DNA of 64,000 nt from Micromonospora vinacea (GCF_015751785.1 NZ_JADOTY010000001.1:186001-250000); one strand, 5' to 3'. Counted from the stretch's first letter, positions 1-9,316 are shown. Numbers and translations: made by a program. The notes: generated by a model not told the origin, from the sequence alone.

Positions 1-873
1 GCCGCCGACCACCCAGCTGCCGTCGCGGATCAGCGTGCGGATCCGGTACGGCCCGGCGGTGGCGGCCAGTGCGGCGAACGGCACCACCACCACGGCGGTC
101 ACCTTGATCGCCACCGCGACTCCGAGGAGCAGGCCGCCGACCAGCAGCATTCCGCGCCGGCCCGGGTGCGCGGCCACCACGGCCAGCCCACCGACCAGCG
201 CGGCGAGCATCAGCACGTCGTTGTGGGGGCCACCGATCAGGTGCGCGGCGACCAGCGGGGAACCCAGTGCCAGCCACACCGCCCGCTTCGCCGGCACACC
301 GGCCCGGCGGGCCAGCGCCGGCAGGGCCCACGCGGTGAGGGCCACGCCGACCAGCGACAGCGCACGGAAGAGCACGATGCTGGCGGTCAGCGAACCGGTG
401 GCCTTCACCACGGCGCCCGCGATGAGGACGAACAGCGGCCCGTACGGCGCCGGCGTGTCGCGCCAGATGACCGAGACCGTGTCCAGCCAGGGGCAGGGCA
501 GCGCGGAGACGCCCTGTTCGTACGGGCTGATGCCGCCGACGAAGCTGGCGCCCTGGCAGGCGTACGCGTACACGTCCCGGCTGCCGAAGGGCGGTGCGAT
601 CAGCAGCGGCAGTAGCCAGAGCCCGATGGTGGCCAGGGCCCACCGTGTCGAGGGCCCCCCGTCGCGCAGCGCCCACCAGGCGTACGCCATCAGGCCGGTG
701 CCGACCACCCAGGCGGTGAGGATCAGCGGGCCGTTGGGCCCCTGCCAGATGCTGACCGGGGTGCTGCGCAGGGGGCCGCTGGGGAACGCGCCGCCGAGGA
801 AAGCGGAGAGCGCGAGCAGCATCGAGCCGGCCAGGCCGGTCCAGCGCGCGAGGTGGGAAGGCACGCCGGACAT
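1..873 (-). CDS. mptB: MptA/MptB-like polyprenol-phosphomannose-dependent mannosyltransferase (3' end beyond window)
   Basis: A polytopic membrane protein, read from an ATG at 873 and running off the left edge, so only about 290 N-terminal residues are visible. Hydrophobic segments alternate with loops. The extracytoplasmic loop near residues 97-108 reads GSRDVYAYACQG, matching the acidic-residue loop of GT-C mannosyltransferases of the MptA/MptB type, which extend alpha-1,6-mannan on lipoglycans from polyprenol-P-mannose outside the membrane. A later loop has GGPHNDVLM, also usual in this family. It lies 45 bp downstream of another multi-pass protein on the same strand and may be co-transcribed with it. 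The family call is solid. MptB rather than MptA is a guess from context, and the missing C-terminus cannot be assessed. Confidence 0.75.
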   Translation of the reverse strand, partial: MSGVPSHLARWTGLAGSMLLALSAFLGGAFPSGPLRSTPVSIWQGPNGPLILTAWVVGTGLMAYAWWALRDGGPSTRWALATIGLWLLPLLIAPPFGSRDVYAYACQGASFVGGISPYEQGVSALPCPWLDTVSVIWRDTPAPYGPLFVLIAGAVVKATGSLTASIVLFRALSLVGVALTAWALPALARRAGVPAKRAVWLALGSPLVAAHLIGGPHNDVLMLAALVGGLAVVAAHPGRRGMLLVGGLLLGVAVAIKVTAVVVVPFAALAATAGPYRIRTLIRDGSWVVGG

Positions 874-918
874 GCTGCCAGCATCACGGCGGGGTGCCGA
901 CGGCAGGCACCCGGACGG

Positions 919-2532
919 TCAGCAGTGGCGCGCCGGCGCCAGCCCGCTGGAGACCGTGTAGTCGCCGGCGGCGCGGACCCGCACCTCGGTCCACCCGTCC
1001 GCGCCCGGTCGCAGGCAGCCGTCCGGGCCGTCCAACGTGAGCCAGCGCGACCAGCGCACCCGGACCGGGACGTCCCCGGGCGTGGCGGTCATCCGAACCG
1101 CGCCGCGGTCGGCGGTGACGAGTCGACCCGGTGCACCGACGAGCGGGGTCGGATCGACCACTGCGTACATCCGCCAGGTCGGGTCACTCCAGACCTCCCG
1201 CAGGTACGGCAGGCCGGCGCGGATCAGCGCGGCCTCCTCGCGGCCCCACCGGTCGGCGGGTGCGTCGGGGGCGAGCACCACGTAGCTCACCGCCTCGTGC
1301 CGTAGCCACTGCTCGTACGTCTGGGCGTTCAGGTTGCCGTCGTAGAACAGCGCGTTGCGGTCGCTGTCGACCTGGCGTTCCCAGCCCCGGGCCAGTGGCA
1401 CTGTCGGCGGCAGGTACGCGGACTCCCAGTGGTCGCGCAGCGGCACCACCTCGACCCGCCCGGCCGGTTGCCGCCTGTCGAGTTCGGCGACGAGCGGTTG
1501 GTAGAAGCTTTCGGCGCTCTCCGGGGCGCCGGCCCTTGTCACGTCGCTCACCATCACCGGGGACTGCCACCACACGGTCGCGGCGAGCAGCGCGGCCAGC
1601 CACTGCCCGGGCAACGCGGCGTACCCGGCCAGCACGGGCAGGGCGAACAGCATCGGCAGTCGTAGCGCGTTGGAACCGATCGGGCTGGGCAGGTAGTACG
1701 CCCCGATCAGGAGCAGCACGGTGAGCGCCGCGCCGACGCGCAGCACCCGGCGGCGACGCGGCAGCACGACCGCCACCAGCACCGCGAGCGCGACGTTGAT
1801 GCGCATCGACTCGGCCGAGTACGGCTGGGTGCCGCCGTTGCCGAAGACGAACGCGATCGGGGCGAGCGTGACGGCGGGCGCCACGGCCAGGACGAACCCC
1901 TCGGCCAGTGGTCGCTCGGCTCGCCAGCCTCCGGGCAGTGGGCGGCCCGGCCCGTCGCCGGTCCGCAGGGCGCCCAGCAGCAGCGCCGCGCCGGCCAGCC
2001 CGGTGAACAGGCCGGCCACCGGGCTGGCCGCCGTCGCCAGGGCGGCGCAGACGGCGGCGAGTGTCAACCGGAGCCAGCGCGGTGGGCGTTCCGCGCTGAC
2101 CGCGCAGAGCGCCAGCAACCCGAACGCCAACCCGACCGCGAAGGTGATCCGACCGCTCGCCAGGTTGCCGACCAGCACCACAGCGCCGAGGACGCCGGCC
2201 AGCAGCGGCCGGCGGGCCCGGTTGCGGGTGAACAGCCAACCCAGCGCGGCAGCGCCGACCACGGCGGCGACCGCCCCCAGCGGACGCACCCCGATCAGCG
2301 CGCCCAACCGGGCGGTGAAGAGGCTGTAGCCGTACTGGTTGACGCCGCCGTACCAGCCGAAGTCGACAGGCGCGGCCCCGTACCGCTCGGTGAACCCGGC
2401 ACGGGCCACCTGCGCGGCGAGGTCGGTGCCCATCGGCGGCGCGAGGAGGAACGCGACGGCGAGCAGCACCGCGGCTCCGGTCGCCGTGCCCGCGATGCGT
2501 AGCCCGGTTGGGCGCGGCGACGCGTCAGGCAT
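919..2532 (-). CDS. Polytopic membrane protein, GT-C-like, function unknown
   Basis: A 537-residue protein with about 11 predicted membrane segments between residues 12 and 330, then an extracytoplasmic domain of roughly 200 residues ending at Cys537. The first external loop contains FGWYGGVNQYGYS. The C-terminal domain has the pattern YVVLAPDAPADRW followed by WRMYAVV, which resembles the periplasmic part of actinobacterial GT-C-type membrane proteins. Automatic pipelines often label such proteins MFS transporters, but I see no MFS signature. The start ATG (2530-2532) overlaps the last 8 bases of glnE, so translation is probably coupled. With the adjacent mannosyltransferase it may belong to cell-envelope glycan assembly; this is inference. 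Confidence 0.6.
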   Translation of the reverse strand: MPDASPRPTGLRIAGTATGAAVLLAVAFLLAPPMGTDLAAQVARAGFTERYGAAPVDFGWYGGVNQYGYSLFTARLGALIGVRPLGAVAAVVGAAALGWLFTRNRARRPLLAGVLGAVVLVGNLASGRITFAVGLAFGLLALCAVSAERPPRWLRLTLAAVCAALATAASPVAGLFTGLAGAALLLGALRTGDGPGRPLPGGWRAERPLAEGFVLAVAPAVTLAPIAFVFGNGGTQPYSAESMRINVALAVLVAVVLPRRRRVLRVGAALTVLLLIGAYYLPSPIGSNALRLPMLFALPVLAGYAALPGQWLAALLAATVWWQSPVMVSDVTRAGAPESAESFYQPLVAELDRRQPAGRVEVVPLRDHWESAYLPPTVPLARGWERQVDSDRNALFYDGNLNAQTYEQWLRHEAVSYVVLAPDAPADRWGREEAALIRAGLPYLREVWSDPTWRMYAVVDPTPLVGAPGRLVTADRGAVRMTATPGDVPVRVRWSRWLTLDGPDGCLRPGADGWTEVRVRAAGDYTVSSGLAPARHC

Positions 2533-5500
2533 CGAGGACCCGTTCGGCCGCGGCGCGGGAGCGGCGGCCGGTGCGCAGGTACTCGTCGAGGAACTCCCCC
2601 GGATCGTCGCGGCCGAGCAGCCGGGCCACCCCGGCCAACTCCACCCCGTGCCGGGGCAGTTGGTCGCCAGCCCGGCCCCGGACCAGCATCAACGCGTTGC
2701 GGACCTGCGCAGCCAGGGACCAACCGGCGGCCATCTCCGCGGCGTCCGCCGGGTCGATCAGGCCGGCCCGCTCGGCCGCCGCGAGGGCGTCGAGGGTACG
2801 CGTGCCGCGCAGCTCCGGGATCGCGCCGGCGTGCCGGAGCTGGACGAGTTGCACCGCCCACTCCACGTCGGCGAGCCCACCGCGACCCAGCTTGGTGTGG
2901 GTGGCCGGGTCGGCACCCCGGGGCAGCCGCTCGGTCTCCACCCGGGCCTTGATCCGGCGGATCTCGACGACCTGCTCGCGGGTCAGCCCGTCGGCCGGGT
3001 AACGCACCGGCTCGATCATCGCCTCGAACTCGGCGCCCAGGTCGGCGTCGCCGCAGACGAACCGGGCGCGCAGCAGCGCCTGCGCCTCCCACACCCGGGA
3101 CCAGCGGGCGTAGTACTGCGCGTACGCGGCGAGGCTGCGCACCAGCGGACCCTGGCGGCCCTCCGGCCGCAGGTCGGCGTCGACGCCCAGCGGCGGGTCG
3201 GGGGCGGGTACGCCGAGCAGGCGGCGTAGCTCCTCGGCGACGGCGTGCGCGGCGGCGCTGGCGGCGCTCTCGCTGGTGCCCGGCGGCGGGTCGTAGACGA
3301 AGAGCACGTCGGCGTCGGAGAGGTAGTTCGACTCGTACCCACCGAGCCGACCCATCCCGATCACCGCGAACCGCAGCCCTTCCGACGCCGGCTGGCTGGC
3401 CTGCGCGGCCCGCAGCGCGGCGGCCAGGGTGGCATCGGTGACGTCGGCGAGCGCCGTACCGACCTCGGTGATGTCGGACAGCCCGCGGGCGGGCCGGTTC
3501 GCGCCGTCAGCCCGGGTGGGGCTGGGTGCGAGCGCGCCGGCCCGGCAGAGCAGGTCGGCGCAGGCCACCCGGACCAGCTCCCGACGTCGCAGCGCGCGCA
3601 CCGCGCTGGTCGCCTCGACCGGGTCGGTGTGCCGGGCGGCCGCCGCCAGGAAACCCTCCCGCAGCACCTCGGGCGCGCGTGGCGCCAGCTCGTTCTCCTC
3701 GGCCAGCAACCGCAGCGCCTCCGGGTCGCGGGCGAGCAGGTCGGCGACGTACCGGGACAGGGCGAGGACCCGGGCCAGCCGACGGGCGACCGGGCCGCCG
3801 TCGCGTAGCAGCCGCAGATACCAGGGGGTGCTGCCCAGCTTGTCGGAGACCTTGCGGTAGTTGAGCAGCCCCCGGTCCGGCTCCGGCGCGTCGGCGAACT
3901 CGCTGAGCAGCACCGGCAGCAACGTGCGCTGGATGGCCGCCGTGCGGCTCACCCCGCCGGTGAGCGCCTGGAGGTGACGCAACGCCCCGGCCGGGTCGGC
4001 GAAGCCGAGGATCTCCAGGCGGTTCCTGGCCGCCTCCGGGGTGAGTCGCAGCCCGTCGGCCGGCACCCGGGCCACCGACTCCAGCAGCGGCCGGTAGAGC
4101 AGTTTGGCGTGCAGTCGGCGTACCTCGGTGGCGTGGGTGACCCACTCGGCCCGGAAGCTCTCCACGGCGCTGCGCCCCGGCGCGGCAGTGAAACCCAGCG
4201 CGGCGGCGAGCCAGCGCAGCGCGCCCGGCTCGGCGGGCACCGTGTGCGTACGACGCAGGCCCTGGAGTTGCAGCCGGTGCTCGACGCTGCGCAGGAAGCG
4301 GTAGCCGCGCAGCAGGGCCTCGCCGTCGGCCCGCCCGACGTAGCCGCCGGCGACGAGCGCGCGCAACGCCGGGATGGTGCCGGGCGGGCGCAACGTCTCG
4401 TCGCCGCGACCGTGCACGAGTTGCAGCAACTGGACCGCGAACTCGATGTCGCGCAGCCCGCCGGGGCCGCGCTTGATCTCGCGCTCCAACTCCTTCGGCG
4501 GGATGTGATCGATGATCCGGCGGCGCATGGCGCGGACGTCCTCGACCGCCTCCGGCCGCTCGGCCGCCCGCCAGACCAGCGGCGCGAGCTGGTCGATCCA
4601 CTCCTGGGCCAGCGGCAGGTCACCGGCGGCCGGCCGGGCCTTCAGCAGCGCCTGGAACTCCCAGGTGCGCGCCCACCGCCGGTAGTAGGCCAGGTGGCTG
4701 GCGAGGGTCCGCACCAGCGGGCCCCGGCTGCCCTCGGGGCGAAGCGCGGCGTCCACCGGCCAGGCGACCAACCCGCAGATGGAGATCAACCGGGTCGCCA
4801 CCTGGGTCGCGGCGGACAGGTCGGCGTCCTCGGCGGCCACGAAGATGACGTCCACGTCGGAGACGTAGTTCAGCTCGCCGCCGCCGCACTTGCCCATCGC
4901 CACTACCGCGAGTCGGGGCCGCTCGGTCCCCTCCGCCAGCTCCGCGACCGCGATCTCGTACGCCGCGGAGAGCGTGGCGTCGGCCAGCGCGGAGAGCGCG
5001 GCCATCGTCTGCTCCAGGCCGCGACCGCCGGTCAGGTCGGCCGCCGCGATCCGCAACAACGCCAACCGGTACGCGGTCCGCAGCGCCGCCACCGGGTTGC
5101 CGCCGTCCGCCGGCTCCAGCCGCCCCTCGGCGGTCGGGGCGAGCCCGTCCGGGGCGGTGCGCAGCGCCCGGTAGTGCTCGGGGTGGGCTACCAGGTGGTC
5201 GCCGAGCGCCGCCGACGCGCCGAGGACCGCTATCAGCCGCCGTCGTAGCCCGGGATCCTTGTGCAGGTCCGCGAGCAGCGGCGATTCGGCCGTGCTGCCG
5301 TCGGTGCTGCGGCCCTCCGCCTCCACGATGCGGTGCAGTTGGCGCAGCGCCAGGTCCGGGTCGGCGGCCCGGGACAGCGCGGCGAGCAGCTCCGCGGCGG
5401 CCTCGTCGACCGGCTCCTGCTCGGCCGGCTGCCACAGGCGCAGCCCCTCCGGGCCGAGCAGGTCCGCGGCGCGCGCGCCGCCGTCGCCTTCGGCGGTGCC

Positions 5501-5548
5501 GAAGCCGTACCGGGCGAGCCGGCCCGGTGCCCTGGTCGGCCGGCTCAT
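2525..5548 (-). CDS. glnE: Bifunctional glutamine-synthetase adenylyltransferase/adenylyl-removing enzyme
   Basis: GlnE attaches and removes AMP on the regulatory tyrosine of type I glutamine synthetase and so tunes ammonium assimilation. The 1007-residue length fits the family. Two nucleotidyltransferase domains are visible. The N-terminal, adenylyl-removing one has GGGELNYVSDVDVIF near residue 222. The C-terminal, adenylyl-transferring one has GGYESNYLSDADVLF near residue 736. Both keep the paired acidic metal ligands (DVD and DAD). Start: the ATG at 5548 overlaps the TGA of the upstream amidotransferase gene (ATGA), preferred over a longer reading frame whose extra N-terminus is arginine-rich noise. 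The gene sits close to glnA2, as in mycobacteria and streptomycetes. Confidence 0.95.
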   Translation of the reverse strand: MSRPTRAPGRLARYGFGTAEGDGGARAADLLGPEGLRLWQPAEQEPVDEAAAELLAALSRAADPDLALRQLHRIVEAEGRSTDGSTAESPLLADLHKDPGLRRRLIAVLGASAALGDHLVAHPEHYRALRTAPDGLAPTAEGRLEPADGGNPVAALRTAYRLALLRIAAADLTGGRGLEQTMAALSALADATLSAAYEIAVAELAEGTERPRLAVVAMGKCGGGELNYVSDVDVIFVAAEDADLSAATQVATRLISICGLVAWPVDAALRPEGSRGPLVRTLASHLAYYRRWARTWEFQALLKARPAAGDLPLAQEWIDQLAPLVWRAAERPEAVEDVRAMRRRIIDHIPPKELEREIKRGPGGLRDIEFAVQLLQLVHGRGDETLRPPGTIPALRALVAGGYVGRADGEALLRGYRFLRSVEHRLQLQGLRRTHTVPAEPGALRWLAAALGFTAAPGRSAVESFRAEWVTHATEVRRLHAKLLYRPLLESVARVPADGLRLTPEAARNRLEILGFADPAGALRHLQALTGGVSRTAAIQRTLLPVLLSEFADAPEPDRGLLNYRKVSDKLGSTPWYLRLLRDGGPVARRLARVLALSRYVADLLARDPEALRLLAEENELAPRAPEVLREGFLAAAARHTDPVEATSAVRALRRRELVRVACADLLCRAGALAPSPTRADGANRPARGLSDITEVGTALADVTDATLAAALRAAQASQPASEGLRFAVIGMGRLGGYESNYLSDADVLFVYDPPPGTSESAASAAAHAVAEELRRLLGVPAPDPPLGVDADLRPEGRQGPLVRSLAAYAQYYARWSRVWEAQALLRARFVCGDADLGAEFEAMIEPVRYPADGLTREQVVEIRRIKARVETERLPRGADPATHTKLGRGGLADVEWAVQLVQLRHAGAIPELRGTRTLDALAAAERAGLIDPADAAEMAAGWSLAAQVRNALMLVRGRAGDQLPRHGVELAGVARLLGRDDPGEFLDEYLRTGRRSRAAAERVLDA

Positions 5549-6315
5549 CAGTGCCCGAGCAGCGGCAGGCCGCGCCGCATCGTGCTGTCGTCCAACTCGC
5601 CGAGGGCCAGCGCGGCGAACCGGGCGGCGAACGGTTGCCAGACCTCCTCGACGTCGGGCAGCACCGAGGCGCAGGCGGCGACCACCAGCTCCGGGTCGTA
5701 GCCCAGCTCGGCGAGTTGGGCCGAGTCGGTGGCCCAGTCGGCGATCATCGCGGCGTCGCACTCGATGTGGAACTGCAACCCCCACGCCCGGTCACCGAGG
5801 CGGAACGCCTGATGCGGATAGCGGGTGGAGGCCGCCAGCAGGGTCGCTCCCCGAGGCAGCTCGGTGATCTCGTCGGCGTGCCACTGGAGCACGTCCGGGA
5901 TCAACGGCACGTACCGGAACAACGGATCGTTCTCGGCGGCGTCGCGCCGGCCGACCACGCCGGGGCCGATCTCCGGCCCGGACGGGCTGCGCTCCACCAA
6001 CCCGGCGTGCGCGGTGGCGAGCAGCTGCGCGCCCAGGCAGACCGCCAGCGTCGGCACCCGGTACCGGACCGCCTTGCGCAGCAGGCCCTCCACTGCCGGA
6101 AACCACTGTGCGCCGGGCGAGCCGTCCGGCAACGGGTACGCCTGTTGGTCGCCGCCGAGCACCACCAGCGCCGCGTACCCCTCCAGGTCGGCGGGGAGCT
6201 CGTCGCCGGCGTGCGGGCGAACCACCCACAACTCCAGCCCAGCCTCGGTCAGCCACTCACCCAGCCGGCGCGCGTCGTCCGTCGGGTCGTTCTCGATCAC
6301 CAGCGCGGTTGCCAC
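5548..6315 (-). CDS. Class I glutamine amidotransferase-like protein (GMP synthase-type domain)
   Basis: A single-domain class I glutamine amidotransferase of 255 residues. The nucleophile elbow AVCLGAQ places the catalytic Cys near residue 92. The His-Glu pair is in QFHIE near residue 184. An early acidic stretch and the GG in VVLGGDQQAY fit the fold. Proteins of this size act alone (for example gamma-glutamyl-compound hydrolases) or as subunits of amidotransferases; no synthetase partner is fused. It is translationally coupled to glnE by an ATGA overlap, a conserved actinobacterial pairing that suggests a role in glutamine/glutamate metabolism. The substrate cannot be read from sequence. 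Confidence 0.85.
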   Translation of the reverse strand: MATALVIENDPTDDARRLGEWLTEAGLELWVVRPHAGDELPADLEGYAALVVLGGDQQAYPLPDGSPGAQWFPAVEGLLRKAVRYRVPTLAVCLGAQLLATAHAGLVERSPSGPEIGPGVVGRRDAAENDPLFRYVPLIPDVLQWHADEITELPRGATLLAASTRYPHQAFRLGDRAWGLQFHIECDAAMIADWATDSAQLAELGYDPELVVAACASVLPDVEEVWQPFAARFAALALGELDDSTMRRGLPLLGH

Positions 6316-6428
6316 CCGTCGAGGCTAGCCGGTACGCGGCACGGCACCACGCCCCGGCACGGGCCGCGCGCCCTCCCGTCGCCCGTGCGCCGGTCCCGAC
6401 CACCGCGGGATGGTTAGGCTCTGCGGTT

Positions 6429-7364
6429 GTGATCAGCGAGGACACCACCGCCGTACGCCCACCCATGCTGCGCCCGGGTGACACGGTGCTGCTGGTGTCG
6501 CCGTCCGGACCGACCTCGCCGGAGCGGGTGGCCCGGGGCGTGGAACTGCTCACCGGCTGGGGCCTGCGCCCGGTGCCGGCGCCGAACGCGTACGCCCGCC
6601 ACGGCTACCTCGCCGGCACCGACGACAGGCGCGCCGCCGACCTCAACGCCGCCTTCGCCGACCCTGACGTACGCGGTGTGATCTGCACGCGGGGCGGCTA
6701 CGGCGCCCAACGGATCGTGGACGCCATCGACATGGCCGCCGTACGCCGCGATCCGAAGGTGGTCGCCGGCTTCTCGGACATCACCGCGTTGCAGTTCGCC
6801 CTGTGGCGGGGCGCCCGCCTGGCCGGGGTACACGGCCCCGGGGCGGCCTGGCGCGACGAGCGGACGTCGCTGCGCTCCGCCGAATCCCTGCACGCGGCGC
6901 TGATGACAACCGAACCGGTGTCGATCACCGCGGTCCCCACCGAGGAGACCTTCGGCGTACGCGTCCCGGGTCGTGCCACCGGCACCCTGCTCGGCGGCAA
7001 CCTGTGCCTGATCGCCGCGTCGATCGGCACACCGGACCTGCCCGACCTGACCGGTGCGGTGCTGTTGATCGAGGACGTGCAGGAGCCCCCGTACAAGGTC
7101 GACAGGATGCTCACCCACCTGCGCCGGGCCGGCGCGCTGGACGGACTCGCCGGGGTGGCGGTCGGGCAGTTCACCGACTGCGGCGACGGCTGGGACACCA
7201 CGATCGTCGACGTCCTCACCGAGCGCCTCGGCGACCTGGGCGTACCGGTGCTCGGCGGCCTCCCCATCGGCCACGGCCCCGACCAGCTCACAGTCCCGGT
7301 GGGCACCACCGCCACCCTCGACACCACCACCGCCACCCTCACCGCAACCCCGGCAGTCCAATAA
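6429..7364 (+). CDS. ldcA: S66-family LD-carboxypeptidase
   Basis: Murein LD-carboxypeptidase, which removes the terminal D-alanine from tetrapeptides during peptidoglycan recycling. The 311-residue length is normal. The Ser-Glu-His triad is visible: Ser in AGFSDITA near residue 116, Glu in LLIEDVQE near 213 and His in PIGHGPD near 281. These positions match the spacing of characterised S66 enzymes. The N-terminal substrate loop has RGGYGAQR. No signal peptide is seen, consistent with a cytosolic enzyme. The start is GTG at 6429; an ATG at 6465 would remove the conserved N-terminal strand only partly and is a less likely alternative. The gene is divergent from the amidotransferase and converges on the Vgb-like gene. 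Confidence 0.92.
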   Translation: MISEDTTAVRPPMLRPGDTVLLVSPSGPTSPERVARGVELLTGWGLRPVPAPNAYARHGYLAGTDDRRAADLNAAFADPDVRGVICTRGGYGAQRIVDAIDMAAVRRDPKVVAGFSDITALQFALWRGARLAGVHGPGAAWRDERTSLRSAESLHAALMTTEPVSITAVPTEETFGVRVPGRATGTLLGGNLCLIAASIGTPDLPDLTGAVLLIEDVQEPPYKVDRMLTHLRRAGALDGLAGVAVGQFTDCGDGWDTTIVDVLTERLGDLGVPVLGGLPIGHGPDQLTVPVGTTATLDTTTATLTATPAVQ

Positions 7365-7407
7365 CCCCGCTCCCCTCCCCCGCCCTCCGGCCCCTCCCCG
7401 CCCCGGT

Positions 7408-7461
7408 GATCAAGAGGTTTGCGTCATGTTCGGAGCGGATCCTGACGCAAACCTCTTGGTC
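7408..7461. terminator. Long inverted repeat between convergent genes (palindrome 1)
   Basis: Arms at 7408-7426 and 7443-7461 (19 bp, one mismatch; left arm begins GATCAAGAGG) with a 16-nt loop. The element lies in the 134-bp gap between the ends of the LD-carboxypeptidase and Vgb-like genes, so it could stop transcription from both sides. There is no U-tract, as usual in high-GC actinobacteria. It resembles four other GATC-bearing palindromes in convergent gaps of this window. Confidence 0.7.
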
Positions 7462-7498
7462 AACCAGGGCAGGGGTGAGGGACGGGCGGATCTCCGGG

Positions 7499-8389
7499 TC
7501 AGGCGGGGGTGGGTGGGGTCAGGTGGGCTATTGCGCCGATTTCCAGGGCGGCCCAGATGCCGGTGGAGGTGCGGGTGATGCCGTGCGGTTCGGCGTTGGA
7601 GGTGGGGAGGGCGTAGCCCTCGATCCGTCCGGTGGGGTCGATGTGACCGATCCGGTTGGCACCCCACTCGGTGAACCACGCGCCGCCGTCCGGGTCGGCG
7701 ACGATCGCGTGCGGGCGGGCCGCCCGGTCCGGCAGTGGGAACTCGACGATCTCGCCATCGGCATCGATCCGACCGAGCTGACCGGCGGCGATCTCCACGA
7801 ACCAGATGGCGCCGTCGTCGCCCAGAGCGATGCCGACCGGGCCCGCCTTCGCTGTGGGTAACTGATGCAGCGTGACCCTGCCATCGAGGTCGATCCGGCC
7901 GATCGCGTTCGCCTGGTTGAGGGTGAACCAGAGAGCCTGGTCCGCGCCAGCAGTGATCATCGAGGCGAATCCGCCGGTCACCGGCAGCGGGAACGCGCTG
8001 TGGGTGCCGTCGGTCTCCACCCGGCCGATCGCGTCGGAGGTCATCCCGGCGTACCAGAGCGCGCCGTCAGGCCCAGCCGCGATGCCGCCCGGCCCGGTAC
8101 CGGACGGCAGGGCGAAGGTGCGCTGCTCGCCGTCGACGGTGATCCGCCCGATCCGGTCGTCTCCGGAGCGGGTGAACCAGAGAGCCCCGTCCGGCCCGGC
8201 CGTGATGATCAATGGGCGACCGCCGGCCGGCTCCAGCGGGTAGGTCCGGACCGCGCCGTCGGGCGACAGCCGGGCGACGCCGCCGGCATGGGCCAGCGTC
8301 AGCCACAACGCGCCGTCCGGGCCGGGCGTGATGCCGTACGGCCCGGCATCCGTTTCGACGAGTGGAATCTCCCGAATTTCGACGGTCAT
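7499..8389 (-). CDS. Virginiamycin B lyase (Vgb)-like beta-propeller protein
   Basis: A 296-residue protein made of seven repeats of the GPDGALWLT / GRI type, spaced about 40 residues apart, as in the Vgb streptogramin-B lyase fold. Authentic Vgb linearises type B streptogramins by a Mg-dependent elimination using a His and a Glu late in the protein. A candidate His is in AEPHGITRT near the C-terminus and other His/Glu residues lie in the last blades, but antibiotic-resistance function is unproven; many environmental homologues are just propellers. Start: the ATG at 8389 has GGAAGGA about 9 nt upstream, preferred over an in-frame codon at 8422. No signal peptide is seen. Confidence 0.75.
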   Translation of the reverse strand: MTVEIREIPLVETDAGPYGITPGPDGALWLTLAHAGGVARLSPDGAVRTYPLEPAGGRPLIITAGPDGALWFTRSGDDRIGRITVDGEQRTFALPSGTGPGGIAAGPDGALWYAGMTSDAIGRVETDGTHSAFPLPVTGGFASMITAGADQALWFTLNQANAIGRIDLDGRVTLHQLPTAKAGPVGIALGDDGAIWFVEIAAGQLGRIDADGEIVEFPLPDRAARPHAIVADPDGGAWFTEWGANRIGHIDPTGRIEGYALPTSNAEPHGITRTSTGIWAALEIGAIAHLTPPTPA

Positions 8390-8573
8390 TCCGCGGTGTC
8401 CTTCCGTCGGTGGATCATCCACCCTGACCGCTCAGCCAGCGACGAACAACCGATTTCAGCCACCGCCACCCAGGATTGCCAGCTCGCTGACAGGGTCGCC
8501 ACGGCTTCCGCCCAGACAGCCCGGTCACTGTCGGTTACGACAGCGCAGGATGACCGAACCTCTGGAGGACAGC

Positions 8574-9038
8574 ATGTCCCGCACCATCCGTAGGAAGCAC
8601 CTGCTGGCCGGTCTGGCCACCGCCGGCGTCCTCGGCGTCGGGATCGCGGCCCCGACGATCGCGTTCGCTGCCGACACTCCGACACCGAGCGCCAGCACCG
8701 CCCCGGCCCCGGGCACGGCTCCCGGCGCGAAGGCCGACCGGCAGGGCGAGTTCGCCGAGGCGCTCGCCAAGGAGCTGGGCGTGCCCACCGACAAGGTGAC
8801 CGCCGCACTGGAGAAGATCCGCGAGCAGCACCGCCCGACCGACCGACCGCAGCGCCCGTCCGCCGAGGACCGGCAGGCCGCGCTCAAGCAGCGCCTGGAC
8901 CAGGCCGTCAAGGACGGCAAGCTCACCCAGGAGCAGGCCGACGCGATCACCAAGGCCGTCGAGGCCGGCGTCTTCCCCGGCCCCGGCGGCCACCGCGGCC
9001 CCGGCGGTCACCACGGCGCTGGTACGCCCGGCAAGTAG
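8574..9038 (+). CDS. Small secreted protein with Gly/His-rich tail
   Basis: 154 residues. A clear Sec signal peptide covers about residues 1-34: RKHLL, then a hydrophobic stretch ending AFAADT. A Thr/Pro/Ala-rich linker follows, then a charged helical region with LAKELGVPTDKVTAAL and later DGKLTQEQADAI. This looks like two short helix-turn-helix-shaped repeats of the type seen in secreted actinobacterial proteins of unknown function. The C-terminus is Gly/His-rich (PGGHRGPGGHHG) and might bind metal. GGAGG lies 8 nt before the ATG at 8574. Divergent from the Vgb-like gene across 184 bp. Confidence 0.75.
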   Translation: MSRTIRRKHLLAGLATAGVLGVGIAAPTIAFAADTPTPSASTAPAPGTAPGAKADRQGEFAEALAKELGVPTDKVTAALEKIREQHRPTDRPQRPSAEDRQAALKQRLDQAVKDGKLTQEQADAITKAVEAGVFPGPGGHRGPGGHHGAGTPGK

Positions 9039-9081
9039 TTCCGGTAGGTCCGGCCGCGACAGGCGCCGGCAGGCCGGGGCC

Positions 9082-9180
9082 GCCCTCGGTACGCCCGGGC
9101 GGACCCGGCCGCCCTCGGTACGCCCAGGGCGGACCCGGCCGGCCTCGGTACGCCCCGGGCGGACCCGGCCGGCCTCGATA
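9082..9180. repeat. Tandem 29-30-bp GC-rich direct repeats
   Basis: Three near-identical units (9082-9110, 9111-9140, 9141-9170) plus a partial fourth. Each contains CTCGGTACGCCC and GGGCGGACCCGGCC. They lie just downstream of the small secreted protein gene and before palindrome 2. They are not translated in any convincing frame; probably slippage-prone intergenic DNA. Confidence 0.75.
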
Positions 9181-9239
9181 GGCCCCCGTCGGCCCCGGTC
9201 CGCCCTGTCGGTCGGGGCCGGCTCGGGCCTGCCGCAGCT

Positions 9240-9316
9240 TGATCCACTCGGTTTCCAGGAAGTCGCGGTGTCCCGGGCGATCGAACCCCGCGACATCATG
9301 AAAACCGAGTCGATCA
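9240..9316. terminator. Nested palindrome between convergent genes (palindrome 2)
   Basis: The outer arms are 9240-9254 (TGATCCACTCGGTTT) and 9302-9316 (one mismatch). The inner arms are 9262-9268 (GTCGCGG) and 9288-9294. The element shares the strings GATCCACTCGG and GTCGCGGTGTCCCGGGC with palindrome 3 at 15579-15664, so the two are copies of one repeat family rather than independent terminators. It ends 6 bp before the stop codon of the VOC gene. Confidence 0.75.

Noticed and set aside
35..961. Long plus-strand open frame opposite the mannosyltransferase gene
   Set aside because: Ala/Arg/Pro/Ser-rich composition without any domain; the minus strand carries a clear GT-C protein with proper motifs.
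7499..8389. Streptogramin-resistance gene as a firm call
   Set aside because: The propeller fold is clear but the catalytic residues cannot be verified by eye and most such homologues are not resistance enzymes.
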